From: CAVQXR01 sp046330455
GTDB lineage: Bacteria; Actinomycetota; Thermoleophilia; Gaiellales; Gaiellaceae
NCBI GenBank assembly: GCA_046330455.1
Contig: JAXLSU010000007.1
Coordinates: forward strand, 62,001-126,000
Length of the DNA: 64,000 nucleotides
Reading direction: 5' to 3'
In this document: piece after piece, positions 43,804 through 55,008 of the stretch
Layout of the letters: each line of letters opens with the position of its first letter
Position numbering within the stretch: the first letter of the stretch is position 1
Translations under genes and position numbers: made by a program
The notes under the pieces: model-generated
Database searches by the model: none
The model's input: only the letters and a program-made list of their open reading frames with translations
What the model was told of the DNA's origin: nothing

Positions 43804-45008
43804 CTCTGCCAGGCGACTGCCCCGTCCTTCACGACGGTCGCGACGTGATCGGTTCCGAGGTGGTAGGCGAGGTAGCGCCAGTCCGGGGCGTCGAGCAGCA
43901 CGAGGTCGGCAGCGTAGCCCGGGGCGATCCTGCCGAGCCGGTCGGCCCGACCGAGCACGTGCGCCGCGTTGGCCGTGCAGGCCGCGAGCGCCTCGGCGGG
44001 CGAGAGGTGAAGCTGGGTGCACGCCAGCGAGCAGACGACGGGGAGGCTCTCGCAGAAGGCGCTGCCCGGATTGAAGTCGGTCGCGAGCGCGACGAGGGCA
44101 CCCGCGTCGACGAGCGCCCGCGCCGGCGGCATCGGGCGGCCGAGGAAGAGCGCAGCGACGGGCAGGCACACGGCGGTGACATCGCTCTCCGCGAGCGCTG
44201 CCACACCCTCGGGCCCGGTCGCCTCGAGGTGGTCGACCGAGCGGGCGCCGAGCTCGATCGCGAGCGGCACGCCGCCCGCCTCGGTGAACTGGTCGGCGTG
44301 GAGCCGGGGGACGAGCCCTGCCTCCCGGCAGGCGGTCAGGTAGCGGCGTGCCTGGGCCGCGTCGAACGCGCCGCGCTCGAGGAACACATCGGCGAACTCG
44401 GCGAGCCTCGCCGCCTCGGGCAGCACGGCGGCCAGCGCGAAGTCGAGATAGGCGTCGCCGTCGGCGAACTCGGGCGGTACCGCGTGGGCCCCGAGCCAGG
44501 TCGGCACGCCGCCCGCCTCGCGAATCGCCCGAAGCTGAGCGAGCTCGGTGTCGCGGTCGAGCCCGTAGCCGGTCTTCGCCTCGAACGTCGTCGTGCCGTG
44601 GGCGAGCATCCAGCACCGGTGCCGTGCCAGGGCCTCGGCGATCCCCGTGGGCCCGGCCGCACGCGTCGCGCGCATCGTCGACCGGATCCCGCCACCCGCC
44701 GCATGGATCTCCTCGTACGTCGCGCCGCCGGATCGCAGCGCGAACTCCTCGACGCGGTCGCCCCCGTAGCCGGCGTGCGTGTGGCAGTCGACGAGCCCCG
44801 GGATCGCGCACCGCCCGCGCCCGTCGACCTCGACGACCTCGCCGGATAGGGGGCAGAGGTCGGCCATACGCCCGACGGCGACGATCGTCGACCCGTCGCA
44901 GAGGACGTAGGCGTTCTCGACGACGTCGAACTCCCGCAGCGCCGGACCGCGCAGCGCACCGGCCCCACCCGGCGTCGCGAGTTGCGCGAGCTCGCGCACG
45001 AGCAGCAT
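43800..45008 (-). CDS. hutI: imidazolonepropionase
   Basis: A 402-residue amidohydrolase opening the imidazolone ring of 4-imidazolone-5-propanoate to formiminoglutamate. DCHTHAGYGGDRVEEFALR carries the HxH metal ligands, and FEAKTGYGL, HADQFTEAGG, DHLEATG and ATDFNPGSAF are canonical. A TAGACT -10 box (45020-45015) ends 6 nt before the ATG, so hutIFH probably has its own leaderless promoter in addition to any read-through from hutU. Confidence 0.96.
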   Translation of the reverse strand: MLLVRELAQLATPGGAGALRGPALREFDVVENAYVLCDGSTIVAVGRMADLCPLSGEVVEVDGRGRCAIPGLVDCHTHAGYGGDRVEEFALRSGGATYEEIHAAGGGIRSTMRATRAAGPTGIAEALARHRCWMLAHGTTTFEAKTGYGLDRDTELAQLRAIREAGGVPTWLGAHAVPPEFADGDAYLDFALAAVLPEAARLAEFADVFLERGAFDAAQARRYLTACREAGLVPRLHADQFTEAGGVPLAIELGARSVDHLEATGPEGVAALAESDVTAVCLPVAALFLGRPMPPARALVDAGALVALATDFNPGSAFCESLPVVCSLACTQLHLSPAEALAACTANAAHVLGRADRLGRIAPGYAADLVLLDAPDWRYLAYHLGTDHVATVVKDGAVAWQR

Positions 45009-45051
45009 GGGCCGAGTCTACGCCGTACCCGGCCGGCCCCGCCCGGCCGGG

Positions 45052-46734
<1,683 letters not shown>

Positions 46735-46759
46735 CGGGACGGGAGTACCGGCCTCCTCG

Positions 46760-47365
46760 TCAGCCCTTCGCCGCGGCGAAGCGCCTGGCGACCTCGTCCC
46801 AGTTGACGACGTTCCACCAGGCGGCGACGTAGTCGGGACGGCGGTTCTGGTAGCTCAGGTAGTAGGCGTGCTCCCACACGTCGATCCCGAGCAGCGGGGT
46901 CTTGCCCTCGCTGAGCGGGCTGTCCTGGTTCGCGGTCGACATCACCTCGAGCCCCGAGCCGTTCCAGACGAGCCATCCCCAGCCGGACCCGAAGCGCGTG
47001 ATCCCGGCCTGGGACACCTTCTCCTTCAGCGTGTCGAGCCCGCCGAACGTCCCGTCGATCGCCGCCGCGAGGTCGCCCGAGGGCGCGCCGCCGCCGGGGC
47101 CCATCACCGACCAGAAGAGGCTGTGGTTCGCGTGGCCGCCGGCGTTGTTGCGCGCCGCGGTGCGCTTGTCCTCGGGAATCTGGTCGAGGTTCGCGACGAC
47201 CTCCTCGACCGGCCGGTCGTTCCAGCCGGTCCCGTCGAGCGCCTTGTTCGCGTTGTCGACGTAGGCCTGGTGGTGCTTGTCGTGGTGGATCTGCATCGTG
47301 CGCTCGTCGATGTGGGGCTCGAGCGCGTTGTACGCATACGGCAGCGGTGGGACCTCGAATGGCAT
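46760..47365 (-). CDS. superoxide dismutase, Mn-type
   Basis: A 201-residue Fe/Mn SOD. Ligands are in MQIHHDKHHQAY (His), GGHANHSLFW (His) and GIDVWEHAYY (Asp, His). Gly-Gly before HANH and Gln in NQDSPL favour manganese. There is no signal peptide. AAGGAGCGACGAC precedes the ATG. It is unlinked to a regulator. Confidence 0.95.
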   Translation of the reverse strand: MPFEVPPLPYAYNALEPHIDERTMQIHHDKHHQAYVDNANKALDGTGWNDRPVEEVVANLDQIPEDKRTAARNNAGGHANHSLFWSVMGPGGGAPSGDLAAAIDGTFGGLDTLKEKVSQAGITRFGSGWGWLVWNGSGLEVMSTANQDSPLSEGKTPLLGIDVWEHAYYLSYQNRRPDYVAAWWNVVNWDEVARRFAAAKG

Positions 47366-47431
47366 GTCGTCGCTCCTTGGCGCGGGTGTTCGCTGTCGCA
47401 GGTCAGACTAGTCAAAGCCTCCGGCCGGGCG

Positions 47432-48115
47432 CTACGCCGCGACGAGAAGCTCGGGGCCCTCGTTCTTCACCGAGTTCACGAGCGGTGAGGCGGGCCGGGC
47501 GCGCATCAGCCCGGCAGGGAAGGGCTCGAGGAGCGAGACCGCGTGCTCGACCGAGATGTCCGGGTCGAGCCAGTCGGCCTCGACCTCGCGCGGGAGGATC
47601 ACGGGCATCCGGTCGTGGACGGCGGCGACGAGGTCGTTCGCCCTGGTCGTGACGATGGTGCAGGACTCGACGAGCTCGTCGAGCTCCGGATCGTGCCAGG
47701 CCGCCCAGAGCCCCGCGAACGCGAACAGCTCGTCCGCGGCGATCGTGTACCGCACCGGCACGCGCTTGCCCTCGGCGTTCGTCCGCCACTCGTAGAAGCC
47801 GTCCGCCGGGATCAGGCAGCGATGCCGCGGGAGGAGGCTGCGGAACGCCGGCTTCTCGGCGAGCGTCTCCGCCTTCGCGTTGATCAGCTTGTAGCCGAGC
47901 TTGCGGTCCTTCGCCCAGCGGGGGATGAGCCCCCAGCGCAGCGCGTCGGCGATCCGCTCACCGTCGTCGCCGACGATGCGGATCGCCGCGACGGTCTGCG
48001 TCGGTGCGACGTTGTACCTCGGCCCGTACGACTCGGCGAGGCGCGCGGACACCTTCGCGGCGAACCGCTCGACGAGCTCGGCGCGCTCGCGGGTGTTGGT
48101 GAACCGGCCGCACAC
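47432..48115 (-). CDS. SRAP family protein (YedK/HMCES)
   Basis: A 227-residue SOS-response-associated peptidase family protein that covalently caps abasic sites in single-stranded DNA. After removal of the initiator Met, Cys2 (MCGRF) is the nucleophile. RYNVAPTQ, INAKAETLAEKPAF, GFYEW and VHDRMPVIL supply the catalytic Asn, Glu and His regions. The start is GTG with a TAGACT -10 box (48128-48123) ending 7 nt upstream, so the leaderless start fixes Cys at position 2. Confidence 0.95.
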   Translation of the reverse strand: MCGRFTNTRERAELVERFAAKVSARLAESYGPRYNVAPTQTVAAIRIVGDDGERIADALRWGLIPRWAKDRKLGYKLINAKAETLAEKPAFRSLLPRHRCLIPADGFYEWRTNAEGKRVPVRYTIAADELFAFAGLWAAWHDPELDELVESCTIVTTRANDLVAAVHDRMPVILPREVEADWLDPDISVEHAVSLLEPFPAGLMRARPASPLVNSVKNEGPELLVAA

Positions 48116-48204
48116 GCCGGTCAGTCTAGGCCGCGGCTGAGCAGCCGCCGGGCCGGGCGCGACCCGCGGTCACCGCTTCGCGGCTGATCGGTAGCTCACC
48201 ACGT

Positions 48205-48483
48205 CTAGAGCTTCTGGGGCAGGCACTGCCAGATGTCGATGTCCTTCGTCGAGCGGATCTTCTCGCAGCCCAGCTCGCTGAGATCCTTCCGCCCGTCGAT
48301 TCGGCCCGCCGTGCAGGCCTGCCAGGTGCCCACCTGGCCCGTCGGGGTCGCCACGACCTCGCAGCGACTCACGACCTCGAGCTCCCGTACGACGCGGCCG
48401 TCCTTGACGAGCAGCATGATCGCGATTGCGAGCACTCCGATGACGGCGATCCGGATGACCATCGACCACGGGTTCATCGGCAC
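48205..48483 (-). CDS. small membrane-anchored Cys-containing protein
   Basis: A 92-residue protein with one N-terminal hydrophobic helix (about 8-26) and a 60-residue outer part with four Cys residues (SRCEVV, QACTAG, LGCEKI, WQCLPQ), which could form two disulfides outside the cell. I do not recognise a family. The start could be ATG 48483 or 48477. No operon partner is apparent. Confidence 0.65.
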   Translation of the reverse strand: MPMNPWSMVIRIAVIGVLAIAIMLLVKDGRVVRELEVVSRCEVVATPTGQVGTWQACTAGRIDGRKDLSELGCEKIRSTKDIDIWQCLPQKL

Positions 48484-48596
48484 GATCGGGGGGAGGTGGC
48501 ATCCCCCTCGGGGGTGAGACCGCCATACCCGCCGAGGCGATGCGGCCGCCGGCTCAAGGGGAGGGCGGTCCGCGCCGACATCATGAGTGGAGCGTG

Positions 48597-49220
48597 ATGA
48601 TCCCCGAGTTGCTGAGCGACCAGGTTCGCCTGTGGCCTCCGAGCGGGGCCGAGAGCGTGGCCGCGCGGATCGCCGGGCTCGACGGCGACGTGCTCGTCCT
48701 CGAGCTGCCGGCAGGTGACCCTAGCCGTCCGGCGGCCACACCCGTCAGGGTGACGCTCGACACGGTCGAGGGAACGATCTGGTGGAACGGCGTCCTGGCC
48801 GGGCCGGCCGACCGCGAGGCCGCCTCCGGCCGTCTCCGGGTCAGGCTCCTCGGCGGGCCGCTCGATGTCGAGCGCCGCCAGGCGCCGAGAGCGGCGGTCG
48901 ACATCCCGCTCGAGATCGCGGCCGCCGGTGAGCCGCCGGTTGCCGGACGGCTGATCGAGGTCAGTGAGGACAGCATCAAGGTCGAGGCCGCGATCCGGTT
49001 GCTCGCCGGCGATCTGGCGAGCATCGTCGTCGCGGTGCCCGAGGCAGCACCGCTTCGCCTCACCGCCTCGGTCGTCCGCTACGCCGGGGAGCACCAGACG
49101 GCGCTGATCTACGAGCTGATCCCACGGGAGAAGCTCGACGCGCTCCTCCGCCACGCGTTCGCACAGGCACTGCTCGCCGCGCCCGGCGGCGACGAGGCCC
49201 GCGAGCCCGGCGCCGCCTGA
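48597..49220 (+). CDS. PilZ domain protein
   Basis: A 207-residue protein. A YcgR-like N-terminal beta domain (1-90) is followed by a PilZ domain with ERRQAPRAAVDIPLEI (RxxxR c-di-GMP motif partly altered to R-Q-A-P-R) and LIEVSEDSIKVEA at the D/NxSxxG position, where the terminal Gly is missing. c-di-GMP binding may be weak or lost. ATG 48597 or the adjacent GTG 48594 could be used. A FliA/WhiG-type sigma factor lies 1 kb away. Confidence 0.75.
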   Translation: MIPELLSDQVRLWPPSGAESVAARIAGLDGDVLVLELPAGDPSRPAATPVRVTLDTVEGTIWWNGVLAGPADREAASGRLRVRLLGGPLDVERRQAPRAAVDIPLEIAAAGEPPVAGRLIEVSEDSIKVEAAIRLLAGDLASIVVAVPEAAPLRLTASVVRYAGEHQTALIYELIPREKLDALLRHAFAQALLAAPGGDEAREPGAA

Positions 49221-49221
49221 C

Positions 49222-49695
49222 TCAGCGCGCCGACGCTGCCGCCTCGAGCGCCGCGAGCGTCGCCCAGTAAGGGCTCCCCGCTGCGGGGATCGAGGCCGCC
49301 GTTCGGTGTCCGAGCGCCCGGCGCCGCTCGGCCCTGCGAAGGTAGGAGAGCAGGTAGGCGTGGAGGCGTGCGGCCGTCGCCTTGCTCGGCGGGACGAGCG
49401 CGTGCTCGAGCGCGAACCGCCAGGCGTCGGCCTCGGCCTCGAGCTGGCGCAGCGAGCGGTTGCCCGGCGAGACGAGATGCCCGAGCTCGTGCAGCGCCGT
49501 GAAGTAGGTGATCTGGCTGCGGATCTCGGGGATCCGGATCCGCGGCGCCCGTCCCCGTGACGGCTGCCCCCGGTAGGCGCGGGCGCGCCTGACCGCGGCG
49601 ACCTCGACCTCGATCCCGTGCGTCTTCGCGAGCGAGGCGACGTGAGCCCGCAGATGCGGCAGGAGAGCGCGGGTGGAGGGAGGGCGCGTCGCCAT
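49222..49695 (-). CDS. ImmA/IrrE-like metallopeptidase domain protein
   Basis: A 157-residue protein with the zinc motif HELGH in TYFTALHELGHLV and a downstream EAEADAW that could supply the third ligand, as in IrrE/ImmA (M78) proteins. There is no helix-turn-helix or GAF domain. It is convergent with the PilZ gene (1 nt between stops). Function and substrate unknown. Confidence 0.75.
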   Translation of the reverse strand: MATRPPSTRALLPHLRAHVASLAKTHGIEVEVAAVRRARAYRGQPSRGRAPRIRIPEIRSQITYFTALHELGHLVSPGNRSLRQLEAEADAWRFALEHALVPPSKATAARLHAYLLSYLRRAERRRALGHRTAASIPAAGSPYWATLAALEAAASAR

Positions 49696-49738
49696 CGGCC
49701 CGGGAGGGTACCGGGAGCGCCCGTCGGACACCGAGCCC

Positions 49739-49841
49739 GCGGGTGCTTCGCGCCCTTGTGTCGAGCCCTCAGGGCTCGACGGTGCTTCGCGGCCTGGGGC
49801 CTTCGGCCCGGCCGCTGCGCGGGCGCTTCGCGCCCTTGCAG
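49739..49841. repeat. second hairpin repeat family and tRNA-Trp terminator
   Basis: GTCGAGCCCT (49760-49769) pairs perfectly with AGGGCTCGAC (49771-49780) around one base, followed by GGTGCTTCGCG; the same element occurs at 11066-11097. Just before tRNA-Trp, GGGCGC (49821-49826) and GCGCCC (49830-49835) form a tight hairpin 6 nt beyond the tRNA 3' end, a likely terminator. A related GGGTGCTTCGCGCCC lies at 49741-49755. Confidence 0.65.
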
Positions 49842-49914
49842 CAGGGCAGGCAGGACTCGAACCTGCAACCCCCGGTTTTGGAGACCGGTGCTCTGCCAAT
49901 TGAGCTACTGCCCT
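49842..49914 (-). tRNA. tRNA-Trp(CCA)
   Basis: A 73-nt cloverleaf: acceptor AGGGCAG pairs with CTGCCCT, the discriminator is G, the D-arm is AGCTCAATTGGCAGAGC, the anticodon loop is CTCCAAA (anticodon CCA) and the T-arm is CAGGTTCGAGTCCTG. The 3' CCA is not encoded. A TACAAT -10 box lies at 49931-49926 on the minus strand, matching the tRNA-Ser promoter (GCGGCTAC-ATG/A context). Confidence 0.96.
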
Positions 49915-50053
49915 AGAGAGCGGTCATTGTAGCCGCGCCCGCGGGGGTGCCCTCGGCGCCGGCGCGGGCGCGGCCGGCCGGGTGACCTCGGTCCTCCGGG
50001 CCGCCTGCCCGGTCGCGGAGGGTCGCCGGCCGCGGGCCCGTACACTCCGTTCG

Positions 50054-50221
50054 GTGGCACCTCCACGGCGACGGTCGCTCGGCCTCCTGTTCATCGCGCT
50101 CGCGACCCTGTTCGCCGGGGTCGCCGCGTATGCGGGGACGGCCGGCCAGTGGATCGTCGTCGCGGCCGGCGGGGCGCTCGCAGCGTGGATGGGCGACCTT
50201 GCCGTTCGGTCGCTCCGGTAG
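50054..50221 (+). CDS. tiny two-helix membrane protein
   Basis: A 55-residue protein starting at GTG 50054. A basic opening (PPRRRS) is followed by two hydrophobic helices (SLGLLFIALATLFAGVAAYA and WIVVAAGGALAAWMG). A TACACT -10 box (50041-50046) ends 7 nt before the GTG, which supports this start over the longer frame. It lies 27 nt before the sigma factor gene and is probably co-transcribed. Function unknown. Confidence 0.6.
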   Translation: MAPPRRRSLGLLFIALATLFAGVAAYAGTAGQWIVVAAGGALAAWMGDLAVRSLR

Positions 50222-50248
50222 CGTCCGTATCCTCTCGGAGGGGGAGCC

Positions 50249-51031
50249 ATGGCGGAGGACACGGGCACACTCTGGCGTCGCTACAAGAGCGCGCCCGATC
50301 GGGGCATGCGCGACCGGCTCGTGCTCACGTACGCGCCGCTCGTCAAGTACGTCGCCGGCAAGCTCGGCTCCGGCCTTCCCTCACACGTCGACGAGAGCGA
50401 CCTCGTCTCGTACGGGCTGCTCGGCCTGATCGACGCGATCGAGCGCTACGACCCCGACCGGGACGTCAAGTTCGAGACCTACGCGATCCAGCGGATTCGC
50501 GGCTCGATCATCGATGAGCTGCGCTCGATGGACTGGGTACCGCGCTCGGTCCGTTCGCGTGCCCGCGAGATCGAGCGCACGATCGCGCAGCTCGAGGCGC
50601 AGCTGATGCGGCCGCCGACGGACGAGGAGATCGCCGCCAAGCTCGGGCTGTCCGACACGGAGCTCGATGACGCACTGCTCGAGATCTCGCGGTCGTCGAT
50701 CGGGGCCCTCGACGAGCTGTGGGCGAGCCCGACCGGGTCGGGAGACGCCGTCGCGCTCGTCGACACGATCGAGGACCCGCACTCGGCCCAGCCGGGCGGC
50801 GAGATCGAGAAGACCGAGCTGAAGGAGCTGATCGGCGAGTCGATCGCCCTGCTGCCCGAGCGCGAGAAGCTCGTGATCACGCTGTACTACTACGAGGAGC
50901 TGACGCTGCGCGAGATCGGCGACGTGCTCGGCGTCACCGAGTCCCGCGTCTCGCAGCTCCACACGAAGGCCGTTCTGCGCCTGAAGGGTCGCCTCGCGAG
51001 CGCCTCGGCGCGCGCGACGCTCGAGCAGTAG
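50249..51031 (+). CDS. FliA/WhiG-type sigma factor
   Basis: A 260-residue sigma-28-group factor. Region 2 has DLVSYGLLGLIDAIERYDPDR and FETYAIQRIRGSIIDELRSMDWVPRSVR, the hallmark of FliA/WhiG. Region 3 has RPPTDEEIAAKLG and region 4 LPEREKLVITLYYYEELTLREIGDVLGVTESRVSQLH. In actinobacteria these control sporulation or motility genes; no flagellar gene is in the window. An inverted repeat follows the stop at 51039-51073. Confidence 0.94.
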   Translation: MAEDTGTLWRRYKSAPDRGMRDRLVLTYAPLVKYVAGKLGSGLPSHVDESDLVSYGLLGLIDAIERYDPDRDVKFETYAIQRIRGSIIDELRSMDWVPRSVRSRAREIERTIAQLEAQLMRPPTDEEIAAKLGLSDTELDDALLEISRSSIGALDELWASPTGSGDAVALVDTIEDPHSAQPGGEIEKTELKELIGESIALLPEREKLVITLYYYEELTLREIGDVLGVTESRVSQLHTKAVLRLKGRLASASARATLEQ

Positions 51032-51038
51032 ACGGGTA

Positions 51039-51073
51039 TCGCACTCGTTCCAAATCGCACTGGAATAGTGCGA
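51039..51073. terminator. hairpin after the sigma factor gene
   Basis: TCGCACT (51039-51045) pairs with AGTGCGA (51067-51073), and TTCCA (51048-51052) with TGGAA (51061-51065). It starts 7 nt after the sigma factor stop. A third TCGCAC lies in the loop. It could be a terminator or an operator for the degenerate gene that starts at its edge. Confidence 0.45.
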
Positions 51074-52888
51074 TGGATCGAAGCCCGGTTCGCCGGCGCT
51101 TCGGCGTCGCCGCCTCGGCGATCGGCACATTCCTGATGGCCGGCCCAGCGCTCGCTGCGCCGGTAGGGTCTTCCGGCTCGCGGGCGAACGGGTCGATCCC
51201 CTTCGAATCCGACCGCGGCGGTGCCTTGCACCTCTACACCATCTGACGTCGACGGGCGAACAGGTCGCGCGGCTGGGAGACGAACAGGCGCCGTCCTTCG
51301 ACGGAGCCTGGTCGCCCGACGGCTCGAGAGTGGCTTTCGCGAGCCGGCGTGACGGCAACGTCGACGTCTACGTCACGACCCCTGACGGGCGTTCGGAGGT
51401 TCGGCTGACAACGAGCCCCGGCGCGGATCGCTACCCGGCGTGGTCGCCCGACGGCCGGTCGATCGCGTTCACGAGCGACCGCGACGGGAACGAGGAGATC
51501 TATGTCATGACGGCCGGCGGGGCGGGGCAGACGAACGTGTCTCGCAGCCCGCTGGACGCCGACGTGGAGCCGGCCTGGTCCCCGGACGGCGGGACGATTC
51601 TCTTCACGCGCGAGCGCGGCACCACCCGCGTCTTGTCACAATGCACCCGGACGGCTCCGTGCAGGCTCCGGCCGGAACGGGCTCCGGTGATGCCGGCCAG
51701 GGAGCTCGGGACAGACCCTGCGGGCTGCCGGTATCCCCGGAGCACGCCAGCGGTTCACTCTGCGACTCACGAACGACGGCAATGTCTCCGACCGGCTCAC
51801 CGTACGAGGCGCCCGGCAGGGGCCCGGCTTCACTGCCCGCTACCTCCAGGGGAAGCGAGACGTGACCGCCTCGGTGAGCTCAGGCCGGTACGAGCACCCG
51901 GCCCTCGCGCCCGGAGAGCGCGCCACGCTGCGCGTCGAGGTCACCCTGCGGCGAGGCATCCCCGCCGGCACGGTCGTTCCGCCGGCGATCACGTCCGGAT
52001 CGACCGGTGGGCCCGAACGGGACACGGTGCGACTCGCCCGGAAGGCCGTCGAGTCAGGTTCCCATACGTACGGCTGGCCGGTGAAGCCGTTCTTCGTCCA
52101 GCACGTCGTGCGCGGCTACTTCGGCGATTCGCGGATCCTCGAGCCGAGCTACAGCTTCCATTTCGGTGTCGACATCGTGGCACCCAACGGGACGCCTGTC
52201 TACGCCACGGCGTCCGGGGTCGTCTACCCGTCGGCAGCAACAGGGTGAGCATCGGCGCGTTCGACGGGAACGAGCTCGTGTACTGGCACATCGTGCCGTC
52301 CGTCGTCCCCGGGCAGCCCGTCGTCGCCTATCGGACGGTGATCGGAAGGATCCAGCAGCCCTGGGAGCACGTGCACCTCGCCGAGGCCCGGGGCGGTCGG
52401 TTCGTGAATCCGCTCCGCCCCGGGGCTCTGGGGCCGTACGCCGATCCCACCCGACCGATCGTGACGGCGGTCCTCGTCGAGCGCGACGGCGAGCCCGTGG
52501 AGGGAGCCGTGAGCGGCAACGTCGATCTGATCGCCGAGGCTCACGACGAGCCGCCGCTGCGGCCCCCTACCCCGTGGGGGGAAAACGTCCTCACGCCGGC
52601 GCTCCTCCGCTGGCGGATCGTGACCGGGCGCGGCCGAGCGGTGACCGGGTGGCAGGCGGCGTACGACGTGCGCGCGACGCTTCCCTCGGAGCCCTACGGT
52701 TCGGTCTACGCACGGGGTACTCGTCAGAACCGGCCGAGCTGGCCCGGCCTGTACCGCTTCTTGCTCGCCGAGGGCTGGCCCAGCACTCGCCTCCCGACGG
52801 CTCCTACCGCCTCCAGGTCGTCGTCGAGGACACGAGAGGGAACACCGGCCGCGCCGACCTGCCGTTCGCGATCACCAACGGCGGGTGA
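51073..52888 (+). pseudogene. frameshifted TolB-propeller / M23-like secreted protein
   Basis: A signal peptide (RRRFGVAASAIGTFLMAGPALAA) opens at ATG 51073. The protein continues only by changing frame: from about 51240 come three PD40/TolB blades (AWSPDGSRVAFASRRDGNVDVYV and two more), then from about 51640 a MHPDGS segment. From about 51690 comes a beta domain (FTLRLTNDGNVSDRL), running into an M23-like module with HFGVDIVAPNGTPVYA. From about 52235 the frame shifts again (NELVYWHIVPSV, WEHVHLAE), and from about 52785 once more to the end (YRLQVVVEDTRGNTG). All five joins move the frame by the same one-base loss. It is either a decayed gene or a stretch with sequencing errors. Confidence 0.75.
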
Positions 52889-52968
52889 CCGGACACCGCG
52901 CCTGCGTCCGGCGCGACCGCGATACACTCCCCGGTCCACAGCCATGGACAGGGGAGGACCGTTCGTCG

Positions 52969-55008
52969 ATGCCTGACTCGAGCTCGATCCGCAACGTCGC
53001 CGTCGTCGGCCACCGCGGGAGCGGGAAGACATCGCTCGTCGAGGCGATGCTGTTCCAGAGCGGGGCGGTCAACAGGCTCGGGTCGGTCGAGCAGGGCACG
53101 ACCGTCTCCGACTGGGACGAGGACGAGCACAAGCGACGAATGTCTCTGTCGGCGTCGATCTGCCACGCCGACTGGCGCGAGACGCGGATCAACCTCGTCG
53201 ACGCGCCCGGCGACGCCGGCTTCCAGGCGGACGCGATCGCGACACTGCGGGTCGTCGAGGGCGCCCTGATCACGGTCAACGCCGTCAACGGCGTCGAGGT
53301 CCAGACCGGCCGGCTGTGGGCCCGTGCGGACCGCCTCGGGCTCGCGCGCGTCCTGTTCGTGGGGATGCTCGACCGGGAGCGCGCGGACTTCTTCGCCGCG
53401 CTCGAGCAGATCCGGTCCCAGCTCTCCGACCGCTGCTACGCGGTGCAGATCCCGATCGGGCACGAGCACGATCTGAAGGGCGTCGTCGACCTCCTCCACA
53501 TGCGCGCCTACCTGACGCCCGGGGGCGGGAAGGAGGGCTCGCCCGCCGAGATTCCCGCCGAGGTCGCAGACCAGGCTGCCGAGCACCGCGAGAAGCTGAT
53601 CGAGGCGGTCGTCGAGACCGACGAGGCAATCATGGAGCGCTATCTCGAGGGCGAGGAGATCGGCGGCGAGGAGCTCGCGGCCGCGCTCAAGGGCGCGGTC
53701 TCGCGCGGCGAGCTGTTCCCGGTCATGTGCGGCTCGGCCACGCAGAACCTCGGCACGACGGCGCTCCTCGACCTGATCGTGGAGGGCGTCCCGTCGCCTG
53801 CCGACCGCCCCTCGCCCGTCGAGGTGGACGGGACAGGGCTGTTCGTATTCAAGACGGTCGCCGACCCGTTCGCAGGGCGGATCACGGTGTTCAGGGTCCT
53901 CGCCGGCGCGGCGAAGGGCGACGCCACGCTCACGAACGGGCGCACGCACGGCAAGGAGCGTCTCGGGGCACTCCTCCTCCTGCAGGGCAAGGAGCACCAC
54001 CAGGCGACCGAGTTCGTCGCCGGCGACATCGGCGCGGTCGCGAAGCTCAAGGAGACGCAGACGGGCGATCTGCTCCTGTCCAACGACAGGCCTGTCGAGC
54101 TCGATCCGATCCAGTGGCCGCAGCCGGTGATGAGCTTCGCCGTCACCCCGAAGGCGAAGGGGGACGAGGACAAGGTCACCTCCTCGCTGCGGCGACTCTC
54201 CGAGGAGGACCCGACGCTCGTCCTGCGACGCGACCCGCAGACCGGGGAGCAGCTCCTCGCCGGAATGAGCCAGATGCACGTCGAGGTCGCGGTCGACCGC
54301 CTCCGGCGGCGGTTCGGCGTCGACGTCGACCTGCACCAGCCGCGCGTCCCGTATCTCGAGACGATCCGCAAGGAGGCGCGCCAGCGCCACCGGTACAAGA
54401 AGCAGACCGGAGGCCGAGGCCAGTTCGGCGACTGCGATCTGATCATCGAGCCGCGCGAGGGTCACGAGGGGTACGAGTTCGTCGACAAGATCGTCGGCGG
54501 TGTGATCCCGCAGGGCTTCCGCCCGGCGGTCGACAAGGGCGTCCAGGAGGCGATGCAGCACGGCGAGCTCGCCGGCGCACCGGTCGTGGGCGTCACGGTG
54601 CGTCTCGTCGACGGTCAGTACCACAACGTCGACTCGTCGGAGATGGCGTTCAAGATCGCCGGATCGATGGCGTTCAAGGAGGCCTACGTCAAGGCCGACC
54701 CGGTGCTGCTCGAGCCGATCATGTCGCTCGAGGCCGTGGTGCCCGACGAGACGGTCGGCGGGGTCAACGGCGACCTCAACTCCCGCCGGGGGCGACTCCT
54801 CGGGATGGAGCCTGCCGGGGGTGCCACGACGATCCGCGCCGAGGTGCCGCTCGCAGAGGTTCTCACCTACGCCCAGTCGCTCACGTCCTTGACAGGTGGC
54901 CGGGGGGACTACACGATGAGCTTCCTGCGCTACGAGGAAGTGCCGGCGCACATCGCGCAGAAGCTGATCGACGAGACGAAGAAGCAGCGGGAAGAGGCCA
55001 AGGCGTGA
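52969..55008 (+). CDS. elongation factor G-like protein (EF-G2 type)
   Basis: A 679-residue EF-G homologue. The P-loop is GHRGSGKTSL, G3 is VDAPGDAGF where canonical EF-G has DTPGH, and the G4 NKxD is replaced by GMLD. Domains III-V are intact, with GMSQMHVEVAVDRL and GGVIPQGFRPAVDKGVQEAM. This resembles the actinobacterial EF-G2 group, whose role is not settled; it probably does not replace canonical EF-G. GGGGAGG stands before ATG 52969. The stop overlaps the GTG of the next gene. Confidence 0.9.
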   Translation: MPDSSSIRNVAVVGHRGSGKTSLVEAMLFQSGAVNRLGSVEQGTTVSDWDEDEHKRRMSLSASICHADWRETRINLVDAPGDAGFQADAIATLRVVEGALITVNAVNGVEVQTGRLWARADRLGLARVLFVGMLDRERADFFAALEQIRSQLSDRCYAVQIPIGHEHDLKGVVDLLHMRAYLTPGGGKEGSPAEIPAEVADQAAEHREKLIEAVVETDEAIMERYLEGEEIGGEELAAALKGAVSRGELFPVMCGSATQNLGTTALLDLIVEGVPSPADRPSPVEVDGTGLFVFKTVADPFAGRITVFRVLAGAAKGDATLTNGRTHGKERLGALLLLQGKEHHQATEFVAGDIGAVAKLKETQTGDLLLSNDRPVELDPIQWPQPVMSFAVTPKAKGDEDKVTSSLRRLSEEDPTLVLRRDPQTGEQLLAGMSQMHVEVAVDRLRRRFGVDVDLHQPRVPYLETIRKEARQRHRYKKQTGGRGQFGDCDLIIEPREGHEGYEFVDKIVGGVIPQGFRPAVDKGVQEAMQHGELAGAPVVGVTVRLVDGQYHNVDSSEMAFKIAGSMAFKEAYVKADPVLLEPIMSLEAVVPDETVGGVNGDLNSRRGRLLGMEPAGGATTIRAEVPLAEVLTYAQSLTSLTGGRGDYTMSFLRYEEVPAHIAQKLIDETKKQREEAKA

